The notes: generated by a model from the sequence alone, not told the origin. A DNA stretch of 64,000 nt from Onchocerca lupi (GCA_028564675.1 JAOVVO010000356.1:17277-81276); one strand, 5' to 3'; positions 24,193-36,410 are shown, counted from the first letter of the stretch. Program-made: numbers and translations.

Positions 24193-27100
24193 TCACAATT
24201 CTTCATGCAATACTTTTTTAGGCTCCAGTTCCGGATCAATTTCTTGCACGAACCACTGAAATGACTTACAATTCAAACTTTTCTTCAATTTCAAACGTTC
24301 ACTCAAATCGCCAGGTTTCACTTTTTTCGCATCAGGTTGCTTCTCATAGAAGTATTTCTGAAAAGAAAAGAAAAAAAGCTTTCATAAGAGTTGCGAACTC
24401 AGCAAATGTAAATATTTCCATTTTAATCGATTCAAAATGTTGTTTAGACAGAGAAAGCAAGAAAGAAATGTTCAAGGAAAAGGTATAATAAATCTAAAGT
24501 TGTGATTAAATCATATAAAATTAAAATTATGATCATATAATATAATTTTCACTTAGATAAATCGAGCTTAAATTTGAACTAATTTTAAATGAAAAAAATT
24601 TTCGGGAATTTACTGATACATATTATTATTAAAGTATATTATTACATTTGTAGCGATCAAGAATTTCGGAACAGTATAAATCAAATGAATAATTAAATAA
24701 CTATATGTTACTGAAATATTTAGAACTATTAGAATGACCAAGAACATTTGGAAATATTCCTCCTAGTAAAAACATTACAGTTATGACATATTATCACTGT
24801 CATGGAAAAAACTTAACAATGATCATTTTTCCCTATCCAAATCATACGACTTTGATCAATATTTATATAACATTTTTTAGCTTACCTAAAATCTTCCGAG
24901 GTATAGAAGTTACAACTAGATCCTTTTGAACTGTTTTAGAAATCCCAAGTATATCATGCCACATTAATATTGTGTAGTTGTTGCTATTAGCATAATAACG
25001 GAAGACAATTTGAACAGTATGAAGTAAAAGGACAAGTAAAAGTAAAAATAAAGGATCGACTCACATCATAATCATCAAACCAAACTTTAACAGTTCGCAC
25101 CGAATTATACAGCTTTGAATCTATGCCTGGTTTACTCTTATATGGACGACGCATGCGAAATACGTGGCCAACGTGGCTGCAAGGTGCCACTAAGATGGAT
25201 CCACCGCAGAGCCACATCTGAATATTTTTGAATTTTGGATAATTTTATTAAATTTCTTGCAGCACTTATTGAGCAATATTCTCATTCTCATTCTAAAACT
25301 TGATTTTTTTGGGATCCCGGCGAAAGCATGAATAAGCGGAGAAAATATGGTTAAAGTGAAATTTTTGAATCGATCACGTTCTGAGATATAAAGATACTGT
25401 TAAGTAAAAGTAATATTGCTAATATTACTTGCTAATGAAAATTTATAACGCTTATCAGACAAATTCAATATCAAAAGATCATTATCATCAATAATTCAGT
25501 CCAGTATGATAGTATGAATATATATCGAATTTTGGCTATTTATCGTACATCAGTTTGGAAAAGACTCCATACAACAACTATCAAATTCGTTAAATTTATC
25601 GATCGGTTAGATCACTTAATAAATTATAAGCTAATAGGCATGAAATGGAATTTGCAAACGTTCCAAATTCGACGAACCCGAACGGACATTTCGATATTTT
25701 CAGCACCCCAAATCTCCATTCCAGTGTCATACTCACCCATTGTATGGAAGTACTTACGATCAATTGCTAATAAACCGCCTGACATAATCGCTGACCTGTA
25801 AACAAAATTTTTTAATTTTCTTAAAAATATCGATAGAACTATCCCAACATTAAGTATAGTATATATTCTGCTTACAGCGCGATGCCTTTGTCTAACCTCA
25901 ACTATTTCATCAAATTTACTACCCCATAAATTGTCGAAATATAATTTAAATATTGTTAAAAGATTGTTATCCTACTTCAAATCAATTTAGGAATAATAAT
26001 TTATATATTTCGGAAATAAAAAATATTTCGCGAAGATATTTCAGCATGCTGATCAAAATATTTCTTTGATGTGCATTACTATATACTTGGGAATTCTCCC
26101 GACAATATTACAACTATCAGAAAAGGTAGTTATCAAAAAAGCAAGAAGCACAGAAGGCACTTACCGAAATGGTTTAATATTATTTTCTGGTAAATCCCAG
26201 TATTCCCAAGGAAGATATTTCCATGTGAATTCCAATTGCCAATCAAATGCACCCTTTGTTATCATTGCTTTCGAGAATTCAAATGTTTTTGGACTAATTA
26301 AATCGACGACTGGAAGAACAACTCTGAATTTTTCAATCTTATTTTCCACAATTTTAAAGTCATTTAATCAAACATTAAAATGAACCAAATATGCTTACTC
26401 TTCTCCTAATCTTCATTTTTATTTTTTTTTGATCATTAATTTATTTTTCCTATTGATGATTTTACTAAGTTATAACACTTTCTACATGAAAGAAACAGTC
26501 CTTATTCAAAAATTAGGATTTTAAAGTGAGTTTTGATTTATTTAGCATATATTACAACTCTAACCATTTAAACCTCATGTTCTGATTTCTTTTCACTTAT
26601 TTAATAGTAGAATGGGTTTTTGGATTTGCTAATTTGCTTTGATTGATAAAAGAATTTATCCTGAAATCTGAAGCACAAGAGAAGAATACGATGATTGGTA
26701 AGATAAAGCTTAAATTTCCGACAATTCCAACTTTTTTTTCTTGGCCAATTTCTTTATTTCAAAATTTTCATGTATGAACCTAATATAAGAAACGTTTATA
26801 AATAAATAATAACATATATCTTACTCACTAACCTTGTAGAATTTTCCTGAATTGGCAACAGTAAAGGTTCAATCCATAATGGAGTCACTTCGCAATGGCT
26901 ATCCAAAAATATGAGGACATCACCATGAGCCATACGTGATGCGTAAACCTGAAAAATAAAACAATGAAATTGTTACCTATAATTTCATTCAGGATCTGTT
27001 TAAATATCAAATCTGGCTTGAATTAGACGAATAAAATATATCCATAAATAAACTTGTTTTATAGAAATCCCTTTTCCAGCTAAAAATTGAGTTATTTCTT

Positions 27101-27727
27101 TTAAAATGTCAAATTAATTTCTCCATAAAACAATTTTTGAAGAATATTTGATTAAAAAAAAAAAAGTTCATATACCTTGGCTTTGATAAGTCCTAATCGT
27201 TCATTACTTCGTCGTGTGATTATCTTTTTCATTGGCCATCGTACATGATTACCGTAATTAATGATATGATTAATGGGTAATGTATCATAATCACTACAGT
27301 CATCGTATAATATAATTTCGTTCAAAAGTTTGGATGGAGTATTATCGAAAATACTATTTAGCATACGAATTAATACTGATAGCGCTTCATTGTGATAAAT
27401 AATGATTATGCTTACATTCAAACTGATATTGCGAGGTAATGATTCACATCTGTAAAAAAAAAAACAACAAATATATTCTAAATTATCATTAAACCGGTAA
27501 ATGAAATAAAAATGCGAAATTATGAGCGAAGAAATCTTTCTGATTTTAAATGATTTTCATTTTGAATTCTTCAATGAAACTTATTTTAAACTTGAAAAAA
27601 ATTCTGTAACAAGAAAAAATCCTAGAAATTAATATGAATTTAATCAATGGATCATCAATGAATAACAGATAAATTAGATTAATCGTGAAAGATATAATTC
27701 TGGATTAAATCATGATAGTTATCAGCC

Positions 27728-27772
<45 letters not shown>

Positions 27773-28880
27773 GCATTTCTTGAAACAGAATTTGGGCATT
27801 TCAGAGTGTAAAAATTCAAGAAATTTTATAAAAGATTATAAAAAAAAAAAAAAAAAGAAAGAAAAAATTTGTAATTTACATCATAAATTTCTTACAGTTC
27901 GTGATAAACAGGTGATAATTTACGACGTGGTCCAATTTTATCACTTGCCAATATGTCATAAGCAAATTTCTCGACACCCCATTCGTATCGTTTCCTTTCT
28001 ATTTCATTTTCTATCTCATTTTTTTCTTTCGGAGTAGATGGATCACAATTGCTAACATTGGGATTAACTGTTGACCAAGAAATTATACTGAAATTTTTGA
28101 ATTCATTAATTATATTTTGAAAAAAAAAAAAAAAAAAAAGAAAAAAGGAAGAATAATCTTTTATACTACTATTTTAAGAATAACAAGATATGTATGTTAA
28201 GCTACGGAAATGAAAGGAAAAATATTTGGTGTAGAAAAGAAAGCGACAACTTTATCAGATATATATTATCGTTCCAATTATCTGTTAAGATAATTAAGAT
28301 AAATTAACAAATAAGATAAGTTAAGATAAATTTACATATAAAGCTAAAATTTGAAATTCAGAAAAAAGTCAAAAACCGAGGAAAAGTTTGATTTATAAAA
28401 ACACATGATAGATAAATTAACAAATAAGGTTAAAGTTTAAAATTTTGAAAAAACAAAGGACCGAAATTCAAGAAAGAAGAGAAAATCTAAAATTCATTTC
28501 AGAAAAAAAAAAAAAACCAAAACCAAAATCCAATAAAAAGTAAAGATTTAAAGTTAAAATTGAGAAAATAGTTCAAATAAAGAAGAATAAAAATGCAATC
28601 GAAAGATAATAAATGCAATCAAAAGATAGTAAAAAGTTTTAAAAAACCAAAAAAAAAAAAAAACTAAAACTTACTCTACATATGGATCAATATGTGGACA
28701 TTTTTTCAGCACTGCTTCATTTTTTTCCTTTTCATTTTCATTTAAAATCATCAATTCTTCTTCTGATGATATTTTTTCAGTGGAAATTTTGGTAATATTA
28801 CTTGCATTGATAACGGTGATAACACTAACATTTATGAAATAATGAAGAAATATTGATAGAAAAAGTTTCATCAACAACAT
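24193..28880 (-). CDS. Polypeptide N-acetylgalactosaminyltransferase lacking the ricin lectin domain, ending in HEEL
   Basis: This GT27-family enzyme transfers GalNAc from UDP-GalNAc to Ser/Thr, starting mucin-type O-glycans in the secretory pathway. Eight exons close in phase to 460 residues: 28675-28880, 27896-28087, 27176-27449, 26833-26948, 26165-26323, 25678-25795, 25065-25217, 24193-24357. The N-terminus (MLLMKLFLSIFLHYFINV) is hydrophobic, a signal peptide or anchor. The catalytic domain follows: SIIIIYHNEALSVLIR, the metal-binding FLDSHCEV (Asp240, His242), AIMSGGLLAIDRKYF, WGAENIEMSVR, CSHVGHVFR and LNCKSFQWF. The frame ends in VLHEEL-TGA about 25 residues later, so the C-terminal beta-trefoil lectin of most family members is absent. 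HEEL fits the KDEL-like ER-retrieval pattern. A cryptic donor (AAAAAA|GTATTG) before the stop could in principle lead to lost exons, but no QxW-type lectin exon was found below it. Family assignment is certain; the C-terminus is likely. Confidence 0.95.
27728..27771. repeat. (GCA)n trinucleotide repeat in an intron
   Basis: About 14 perfect GCA units lie in the GalNAc-transferase intron between exons 27896-28087 and 27176-27449. The tract does not belong to the reconstructed coding sequence. Confidence 0.95.
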
Positions 28881-31481
28881 CAGCAATGATTTGAAAGAAG
28901 TTTAGAGAGACGACAATGATAGTGACATTGAGGTAACCCGAAATTTGAACCATGACGATAAATGATGATGCGCGACAAAAGTGTTTAATGTGCTACTTAA
29001 AATTACTCTATCCTATTCAAATTTAGGTTAATTTTTAAAACCCAAATTTATTCCATTCTAATATTTAGCAAAAGAATGTCAAAAATTAAAAGCTAGGAGA
29101 AAAATTAATTCTAAATTTCTGTAGCTATTTGCAAAACCTTCAAATGAATATGAATCATCAAAAAAAGTTTTTAAATTTCTCGATCAAACATTTGATGAAT
29201 GAGTATCCTTCACAATTCGAGTTTCTTTTCTTTCTTTTTTCTTTTTTTTTCTTTCCTTCTCAATGAACTATCAAAATTAATGATAGTAATTAGATATTTA
29301 CAGCAATGAAACTACTTTTATCATTTTTCTCATCCAATTTATGGTAATTGCAATTCATGTTGACATCTAATGGAACTGGCAAACCTAAAGCTGACAGAAC
29401 AGACCAAAATCTTTCTCGTCCAATCAATCTTTCTCCTATTGCTAAATATTGTTATTGTAATGAATATCAGTTGAATGATTAATTTTGAAATTTCTTCAAT
29501 TCCTATTTAATCCAACTTCAAAATGTGTATTTCGAAAGCTATACGTAAAAAGTCTTTCGAAGCTAGAGAATTCATTGTTAAGGAAATGAAATTTCACGCC
29601 TTCTTTAGAAAAAAGTTTTATTCCAAAAAAGAAAGAAAAAACTATATATATATATGGATAAATTTCAATCATGGAATACAAATCTTTTTCTTCATAATGC
29701 AAAATGTGATAACTGAATGATTAATTTCAAAGAATTATATTAAATAAATGAAAAAAAAAAAAAAAAAAAGCGAAACTATAGATAGATACAATGCAATGTT
29801 TCACAAATAAACTAAATCAAGCCAGCAATTTTTTCTACCTCAGTTGTAATAATTTCCAATTCCAATTCCATTCCACGCAACATCTAGTGCAATAGTACAG
29901 AGTTCTATAGCAATTAAAAAATATGTTGAATTGGGCGAAGCAAAGCGTAACCGTTAGTTCGGAACAAGGTACGAATAGATAATCACTGACATGTTAATAA
30001 AAGGAGTGAAAGATGAATATTTTTAATCGCAATTTCAGTCTCACTATTTTCTTTTTTGAACCCTTCTTTTTTTACGTTCTTCGCAACTAAAAGGGCATGC
30101 ATTCAAGTATTCTAGTTATCTTTCTAATTAAAAAACAGAAGGTGCTACGTGTAATGATAATTTGCACATCTAATCAAACTTGACTCAGTGACAAGAACTC
30201 TTCTTAATTTCTAAATAAGTCTCGAATATTCTGAAAAATTACACCTGAATTCGCCATTATAATAATTTGGAAAACTGACAAAAAAAAAAAAAAAAAAAAT
30301 AAAAAGAAAAAAATACACGTTAAAGAATCAGTCAAAGATGGAAGTCCACTGAGTATTTACTGCATCAAAGACAGACGATTTTACAAATAAAAATGCTGGA
30401 AGAATATGATAAATGATAATGACAGAAAGCCCACAATAACACAATGAAATTCTTAAATGATTTTGTTAAATGTTATGGAAAATGTGAAAAAAAAAATCCC
30501 TATTTGAACAATTTTTTTAAAAATATTACGGCTATTTCATCTTTCTCTTTTACGTATCAAAAAACCAAAAGATCAATTCCAAATGAAACAATTCGATAAC
30601 TACACATGCTCTAATTTGGGCAAAATCATAATAAGTATTTTACTTACGATCCATAAATCAATTCGTAAAGTGTAAAATATTCTGATCAGTTCAAAATTTT
30701 TGAATCCTGTTTTTTCTACACAACTTGGAAAACGTTTTTTTAGATCAGTCGCAAGCCTCTTGGTTTTTTTACGGTTTCAAGCAATATTAATGTTAGTATA
30801 GACAAAACATGAAACTAGAGATAAGCACATGAAATTTTGATTACCCGAAAAAAAGGAATTCACCTTTCTATGAAAGTCGTATAACAAATCAAACCGATGA
30901 AATTAGAGAATAGAAGAAAAAGGCAATGTTAGTATAAATATAAGCACAAGAAGAACAAAACTGGGAACATAATTTCGATGTCGCAAAAAAGTAAACTTCA
31001 AAATTGTCCTAAAATAAAATTTGCTTTCACTCTCCTTTCTCCAGCGACAAATCCAAATTCAGTTTCAAAAGAAGGAAGGAAACATTCTTGAAGTTAAGTT
31101 TGAAAGTTAATTTTATCACAGCTAAAACTGTTCCCGAATGGTCAACAAAAACAGTACTAAACAAACCAACTGAAGGAAGCATTATCCATAGAAATTAATA
31201 ATGTACATTAAAAAAATGGAGATTGCAGATAAACAGCGTTTAAAACAACCATCACAGAGATTACAGCCAGTGAAGTTGCAAAGAAAGCGAAATTTTGAAA
31301 AAAAAGATATTTCTTTGATAATTTCCAAAGAATTGTTTTTCTTTATCCATCACATAAGAAAATGATAAGAACATTAAATGTTCTCCAAAAATAAAAATAC
31401 AACACTGACCATAATTACAAACTATACTAAATTCGTCTGTCAATGAGTAAAACCGCTTATTCTATCATTTACTGTTCGTTA
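28881..31481. other. Spacer between GalNAc-transferase and HEXIM
   Basis: These 2.6 kb are AT-rich. They hold the 5' flank of the GalNAc-transferase gene, one orphan exon-like segment (29302-29441, annotated separately) and the 3' flank of HEXIM, where AATAAG lies about 20 bases after the stop. Nothing else coding is recognised. Confidence 0.6.
29302..29441 (-). mobile_element. Orphan exon resembling a Mutator-type transposase domain
   Basis: A 140-base stretch opens after ATATTTAG at 29442 and closes at GCT|GTAAAT. It reads in one frame as AIGERLIGRERFWSVLSALG then LPVPLDVNMNCNYHKLDEKN, followed by DKSSFIA. GC and codon content stand out from the surroundings. The spacing of an (I/R)-IGR motif, a short helix, then L-x-LP-x-P and a Tyr is like the 'Mutator-like transposase' domain seen in eukaryotic MULE-type elements. 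Both splice sites look usable. No matching neighbouring exon was found on either side, so this is either a transposon relic or a lone exon of an unrecognised gene. The similarity call is from memory of the family pattern and is tentative. Confidence 0.4.
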
Positions 31482-34400
31482 TTAACAATCTAAACTTTTG
31501 CGTACCGCATCGCTTGCTTCCGAAACCGACGTACCACTATGTCGTCGTATTTTAGATATTACATCTTCATAAGAAACATTATGGTCCTTCAACAGCTGCT
31601 TCAATTTATCATTTTCTAACTGCAACAAACTCACTCGATCTGCCAGCCTATCATTAATTTTCTCTAGTTGCATATATTCTCGTACAACCTGAAATTAACA
31701 CATATTTTCACTTAACTTGGGATAAACTAATGAACTCAAATGCTTTCTTCGAAGTTTAAATTCCTATACTTGCATAGCTTCCAAATCATTATGATGAAAA
31801 CTTTGATAAAAATATCATCATTTTATTCATAATTCTTTGTCTCATAATAGTTTGTATTTTTTTATGTTCATTCTATGATAGCTCCTTTATCGAATTATTT
31901 TAGTTTTTCCTAAACTTCAAAGCAAAAAGGGCAAAAAGAAAAAATCTCCTTTTCGTATTTTCCTTTTTTCCGAATATAAAGAGGTTTTTTCTTTTTGGCT
32001 TGTTTTACTTTGAAGTTTTGGAAAACTAAGTGCATATATAGTATACTAAAAATAAAAGAAATTCAATCTCCCAATTTTTTCTTCAAGCGCTGAATAATAT
32101 TGTCATTAATACCAATAAGAATGAAATAAAAGGCATACTTGATCTTTGTTCATATTACTGATGCGCTCCATATTGACGTAATCGTAATCAGCATCAAATT
32201 GCCGTTCCATCTCATCATCTTCCGCACCAGAATAACTTGCACTGTCTGTTGTATTACCACCCATTTCAGATCCTGATTGACCAACGGTACCACATCTATA
32301 AAAATGAATTCTACTGGTGAACTATCAGAGGGAAATAAAAACATGCATTAGCAGTTTCACCTTTTCGGTTTTGCAAAAAATAGCCATTACGTCCAAACAG
32401 TTGCCTAAAATATGTGAGATAACCTCAGAAGGTTTTAACTACATAAATTAGCTTCTATTATGCAAAGAGAACACTGGCTCAAATTGGAAAAACAGATTTT
32501 AATAACCATCACCAATTACAATGGAATGGACTAAAGGACTGAATTTTGACTTATTCCTCCTGATAAAAATGACCTTTTTTGGTCATTCACTGCACTAAGC
32601 TCCGCGGACTTCATATTTCCCTATTTACAACCAGTCTTCACTCTGATACTGGAGAGAAGCAACCCCCGTAAAGACGTGACGTTCTGAAAATATTTCATCC
32701 CAAATGTGTCAAAAAAGTAAACCCTGCTCCTGGACTGACATAACATTCGGTCAGCTTCGTTACCGTTACTATCACAGTTTCTTGCAGCCTTTACATTTCG
32801 GCAATTTTCAAAGCCAAGCATGCAATGCTCAGGAACTGAATGACTCGCCAAATCGACTATATGAAAATCTGCTCGCCTTTGGAGATTTTCAGAGTCGATC
32901 GAAAACGGAGCGTAGCACATGCGCGTATGTGAATGTACGTTGTTGTCGCAATACGCTCATCACATTTTTTTTAACATAATTGCAAACAACGTCTAGAAAA
33001 ATTTGGAACTAGTTTAAGTTTTTCATAGAAAAGATTTCATTTACTTATATTTCAATTACTTTACCGTTATTGTTAACACAAATGTGACACAAAGTCACTT
33101 CGTGCATGATATCATACAGAATTATTTTCTTTTTTAATAAAACAGTTATTGGCCTACTTGAAATTATAATAGGCGAACAAATAATATTAAAATCTCTTCC
33201 TATATTCAAATGAAAATCGGGACACATATCTATTATTTAATAAGATTCGAGAATTATATCATCACTAGCGACCAATATATGAGCAAGAAGAGGAAACCAG
33301 GATCAAATCTTACTGATCCTTCTGTAACACCAACTGCGCCGCATAACTATATTTAAGCCAAACATTAAGATTTAAAACCAACAATACAAATATAGAAAGT
33401 TTGGTAATATCATTACACTGAAGAACACATATAAAAGGATTTATGAACTGGAAAATTTATTCGCAACTAATTATTAAAATGAAAAAATATAAACCTTTCA
33501 TGAGTTGGTGAAAATCCTCCCATGGATTGCCGTTGATGTATAGCCATCCCAGGAATAGATTCATTCACATCGGGAGGCATCGTACGCTTTTCATGATCTT
33601 CCAGCAAGAACTGCGTCGTATTATATGGCGCCATAGGCTTTCCACGTGAAAACAATCTTTAAAAAAAAGAATTTGTAAAAGCTTGGGATTGATTTTCTTC
33701 AAGCTGACTCAAGTTGCACCAATTTCCTTCAATTTCTTTTTTAGATGCATTTATTAATGCATCATTTCCATAAGCAGCAAGTCTAAAGTTTAGAGTGAAT
33801 AATTCGATTCGACAAAAAAAACTTGAAAATTCATATTATTAAACTTAGACTCTCCTATATTAACTTTAGTAAACAAAGAAAAAAGAAAAAACCTTCCGAA
33901 AAAATTCCGGAAATTGTTCAGAAAAAGTTCACAAACAAGATATGTTGGATCTAGATTTGTTTTTATCAAACATTTTAAATGATTGATTACATGAATTCAA
34001 TTCTACAGAAAGCCACTCATTAAAAATATCCGAAGACAAGTGAATCTAACATAATTATGTCAGCATTTAAACTGGAATTAAAGTCAAAGTTATTTATGAT
34101 CCAATCTAAACTTGGAGAGTAATTAAAGCAAAATTAGATAAAAAATACAGACAAATGGGAAGAAAACTCCCGAACGTTATCCAGGATTCCCAATCTTTTG
34201 CCTCTTTTCATTTTTTTTTTTTTTTTTGTCTAATGGTACAGAAACTTTCTAACTTTTCTCGTTTTCCTACTGCATTTCGTTCCTCCTTGTCTTCTTGAGC
34301 TATTTTTTCTTTTAGCGATAATGTGCGATATGGTTTCCAGCGGCCTTTTCCACCTCTCCTATAACTTTTATTCTATTTACTTTTTTATTACTTAATTGTT

Positions 34401-35312
34401 GATAAAAGAGTGAAAGAAAAAGAAAATGCATGTTGAATTCTTCAGCGTGTAAAAAAAAAATGTAGAATGAAAAATCACAGAGACAAAAAATTTTATTCTT
34501 ATAACAGTTTTTCTTTTTTTTTTTTGGAAAAGAAAAATCTCTTTAACCATGTGTATATTTAAAAAAAAATTCTCAGTATTAAAATAACAGTTAAAATTGA
34601 AATAATGCTTAAAAACGCCTTAAACTGCAATAATATGTCTCAAATCCCTAAAGTAGTAATAGTTGAGTCCACATTATTTGTTGCAATTAATAACGAAAAT
34701 TTTCCAAAAAACAAATTCGAACAAGCACATCCTCATACATCCAATTATTTTCCATCTAAACTATCATCTGTTTTCTTTTCGCTTGCCATTAAATTTTGTA
34801 AGAAAAAATTAATTTTATAATATTCATAATATTAAGAATAAAAAAATAGAGAGAGATGGCTGAAAGAGAAAAGAACAAACACATCCATAAATAAAAAAAA
34901 AAAAAAAAAAAGGACGAGTTTTTCTGTGAAATTTGATCATTCTGAGAAACAAAAAATTCCAAAATGCAAAACAGAACAAAACAAAACAAAATAAAATTAC
35001 AAACCTTCTTCGGGGTTTTTTCGTTTTTGCATTTGAAGCACCGGCCGAAAGAACCCCGACATCCGGAATTCTTCCAGAATAATGTTGCTCTTTCTTTCTT
35101 GGATCATGTTCCGCGTTAGCTTGATTGCATGCATCGATGGAAATGTCAAGTGAAACTGCAACAGCAACTTCGTCATCGGTACCTTCCATCGATGCAACAT
35201 TACTATCATGTTCTGGTTGCACTTGTTGTAATAAATGCTGCTTCGAAGTATGGTCTTGATCTTGTTGTTCATGCTGTTGTTTATCTGGCTGGTCTACGAC
35301 AGTTGCAGTCAT
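31482..35312 (-). CDS. hexim: HEXIM-like inhibitor of P-TEFb (7SK snRNP protein)
   Basis: HEXIM proteins, once bound to 7SK RNA, hold the CDK9-cyclin T kinase (P-TEFb) inactive and so restrain transcription elongation. Five exons close to 312 residues: 35005-35312, 34254-34358, 33495-33656, 32139-32295, 31482-31688. The N-terminus is Gln/His-rich and disordered. An arginine-rich motif follows (KKPRRRRGGKGRWKPY, about 98-113), matching the KHRRR...HWKPY element of vertebrate HEXIM that binds 7SK. The inhibitory signature GKPMAPYNTTQFLLEDHE (PYNT at 148-151) matches human GQPVAPYNTTQFLMDDHD. Then come an acidic stretch and the dimerising, cyclin T-binding coiled coil (NMNKDQVVREYMQLEKINDR, from about 238). 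The first ATG with a plausible context is at 35312; an in-frame GTG upstream was not used. Compared with human (359 aa) it is slightly short, mainly in the acidic region. No damage is seen. Confidence 0.93.
32590..32960. promoter_or_regulatory. GC-richer island in a HEXIM intron, candidate internal promoter
   Basis: This island of near-balanced composition lies in the intron between HEXIM exons 33495-33656 and 32139-32295. It contains ACGCGCATGTGC, close to the NRF1 palindrome, and a 99-codon minus-strand frame and a 91-codon plus-strand frame over the same DNA. Neither frame has a recognisable domain. The pattern of a short GC-rich island with open frames on both strands fits regulatory DNA better than a gene. 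An internal promoter would yield a product with only the acidic and coiled-coil parts. Confidence 0.3.
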
Positions 35313-35329
35313 CGTGATCGGTATCACTT

Positions 35330-35765
35330 AAAATAACCCGCACCAATGTCCCCAGCACAAAACGGGCTTTCGAATGATAGGTCACACACCTAAGTTCCGT
35401 GGATTTCAACGTGAAAATGGAGACAACCGTATGATTTCTGAAGGTCAAAGGTTGATTGATAGGCGTGCACTAACCTAAGGGTATTACTGCAGATGTTTCA
35501 CTTTATGTTTAAATATGTTGACAACTGCAGAATGGCACACCACCTCCTTCCTGCCAACCAGTCAGTCAACTCACGTGCGTATGTATGTATGTCTAAACAA
35601 GTGTGTGTGTCTGCGTGAAGACAGACAACCCTCTCACGTACGTCCGACAAGCGTGCGTGAGTATATCTACACGTGCGTATGAGTTTGTGTATACGTGTGC
35701 GATAAAGAACGTTGCCGCTGCTGACTACAGCTCCAACACTGATGTCAAACACCGCCTCTAACGCT
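35330..35765 (-). promoter_or_regulatory. HEXIM 5' leader region
   Basis: This is the region between the HEXIM TATA box and its ATG. It is GC-richer than the flanks and dominated by alternating purine-pyrimidine ACGTGCGTATG-like motifs. A 148-codon minus-strand frame (35498-35944) crosses it but has no recognisable domain and overlaps the core promoter. A DR1-like site (AGGTCA A AGGTTG) lies at 35442-35454. Confidence 0.5.
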
Positions 35766-35774
35766 CCTTTTATA
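35766..35774 (-). promoter_or_regulatory. TATA box of HEXIM
   Basis: TATAAAAGG on the minus strand, inside a GC-richer island, lies about 450 bases upstream of the HEXIM ATG. A start site about 30 bases downstream (near 35740) is expected. It is one of the clearest core-promoter elements in the window. Confidence 0.65.
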
Positions 35775-36096
35775 CTGGTAATGAGATCGTACGCGACGCA
35801 GCACGCACGCCTCATTACTCCGCACGCGTTCTGCAAGTAATTTCGGCTTGTTGGATGTATTGGTTGCGAAATAGTGCCTAAAATATTTGCGAAATTTTTG
35901 CTTATAACTTTTGCGAAATCGCGGGTTATTTCGCTTGGGGTCAATGACAGATTGTTTGCAAATTTCTGGTAAATTATTTTTTTGTTATTGATTTATTATG
36001 GTAAGTAGTTGCAGCATAAATCGTTTTGTTTACTGCGAATGTTGACATGATTTATTTTTTTTTTTTGTTGATCTGAAGAAATGAACAATTCAGGTG

Positions 36097-36109
36097 TGAC
36101 CCTTGACCT
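36097..36109 (-). promoter_or_regulatory. DR1 nuclear-receptor element
   Basis: TGACCC-T-TGACCT on the plus strand is GGGTCA-A-AGGTCA on the minus strand. This is a direct repeat of two good half-sites with one base between them, about 320 bases upstream of the HEXIM TATA box. Confidence 0.45.
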
Positions 36110-36194
36110 TCAGTAGCAATTCACGTTCAATTTATACAAATCACATCGGGCATTTTTTGTACAAAATTCAGCTCAGTTTAGCAAAAAAAGAAAT

Positions 36195-36410
36195 ACGTGT
36201 AATAAACGTATTGAAAATTTTAACCTAAAGAACTGCTTGCAATAAACATTTTGAGATTCTGACGTAAGGACTGGGTGTAATAAATGTATTGTGGATTCTG
36301 AAATAGACGTATTAAAAATTCTGACGGAAAGACTACGTACAGTAAACGTATTGGGAATTCTGATTACGTATAGTAGATGTATTGAGGTATTCTGATGTAC
36401 GATTAGAGAT
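36195..36410. repeat. About 50-bp degenerate tandem repeat upstream of HEXIM
   Basis: Four to five diverged units follow the plan GT(G/A)(C/T)AATAAACGTATTG, a short A/G stretch, ATTCTGACG and AAGGACT. Copies are seen at about 36197, 36236, 36278, 36338 and 36366, the later ones shortened. Confidence 0.75.

Noticed and set aside
29870..29912. A DVAWNGIGIG-like peptide as another Mutator transposase exon
   Set aside because: It lies upstream of the 29302-29441 segment on that strand, the wrong order for the domain, and runs quickly into a stop.
32621..32979. Overlapping 99- and 91-codon frames on both strands
   Set aside because: No domain, no splice support, and opposite-strand overlap typical of a GC-rich island in AT-rich DNA.
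35498..35944. 148-codon minus-strand frame as a gene
   Set aside because: It overlaps the HEXIM TATA box and leader, has no recognisable domain, and its composition follows the local repeat-like ACGT tract.
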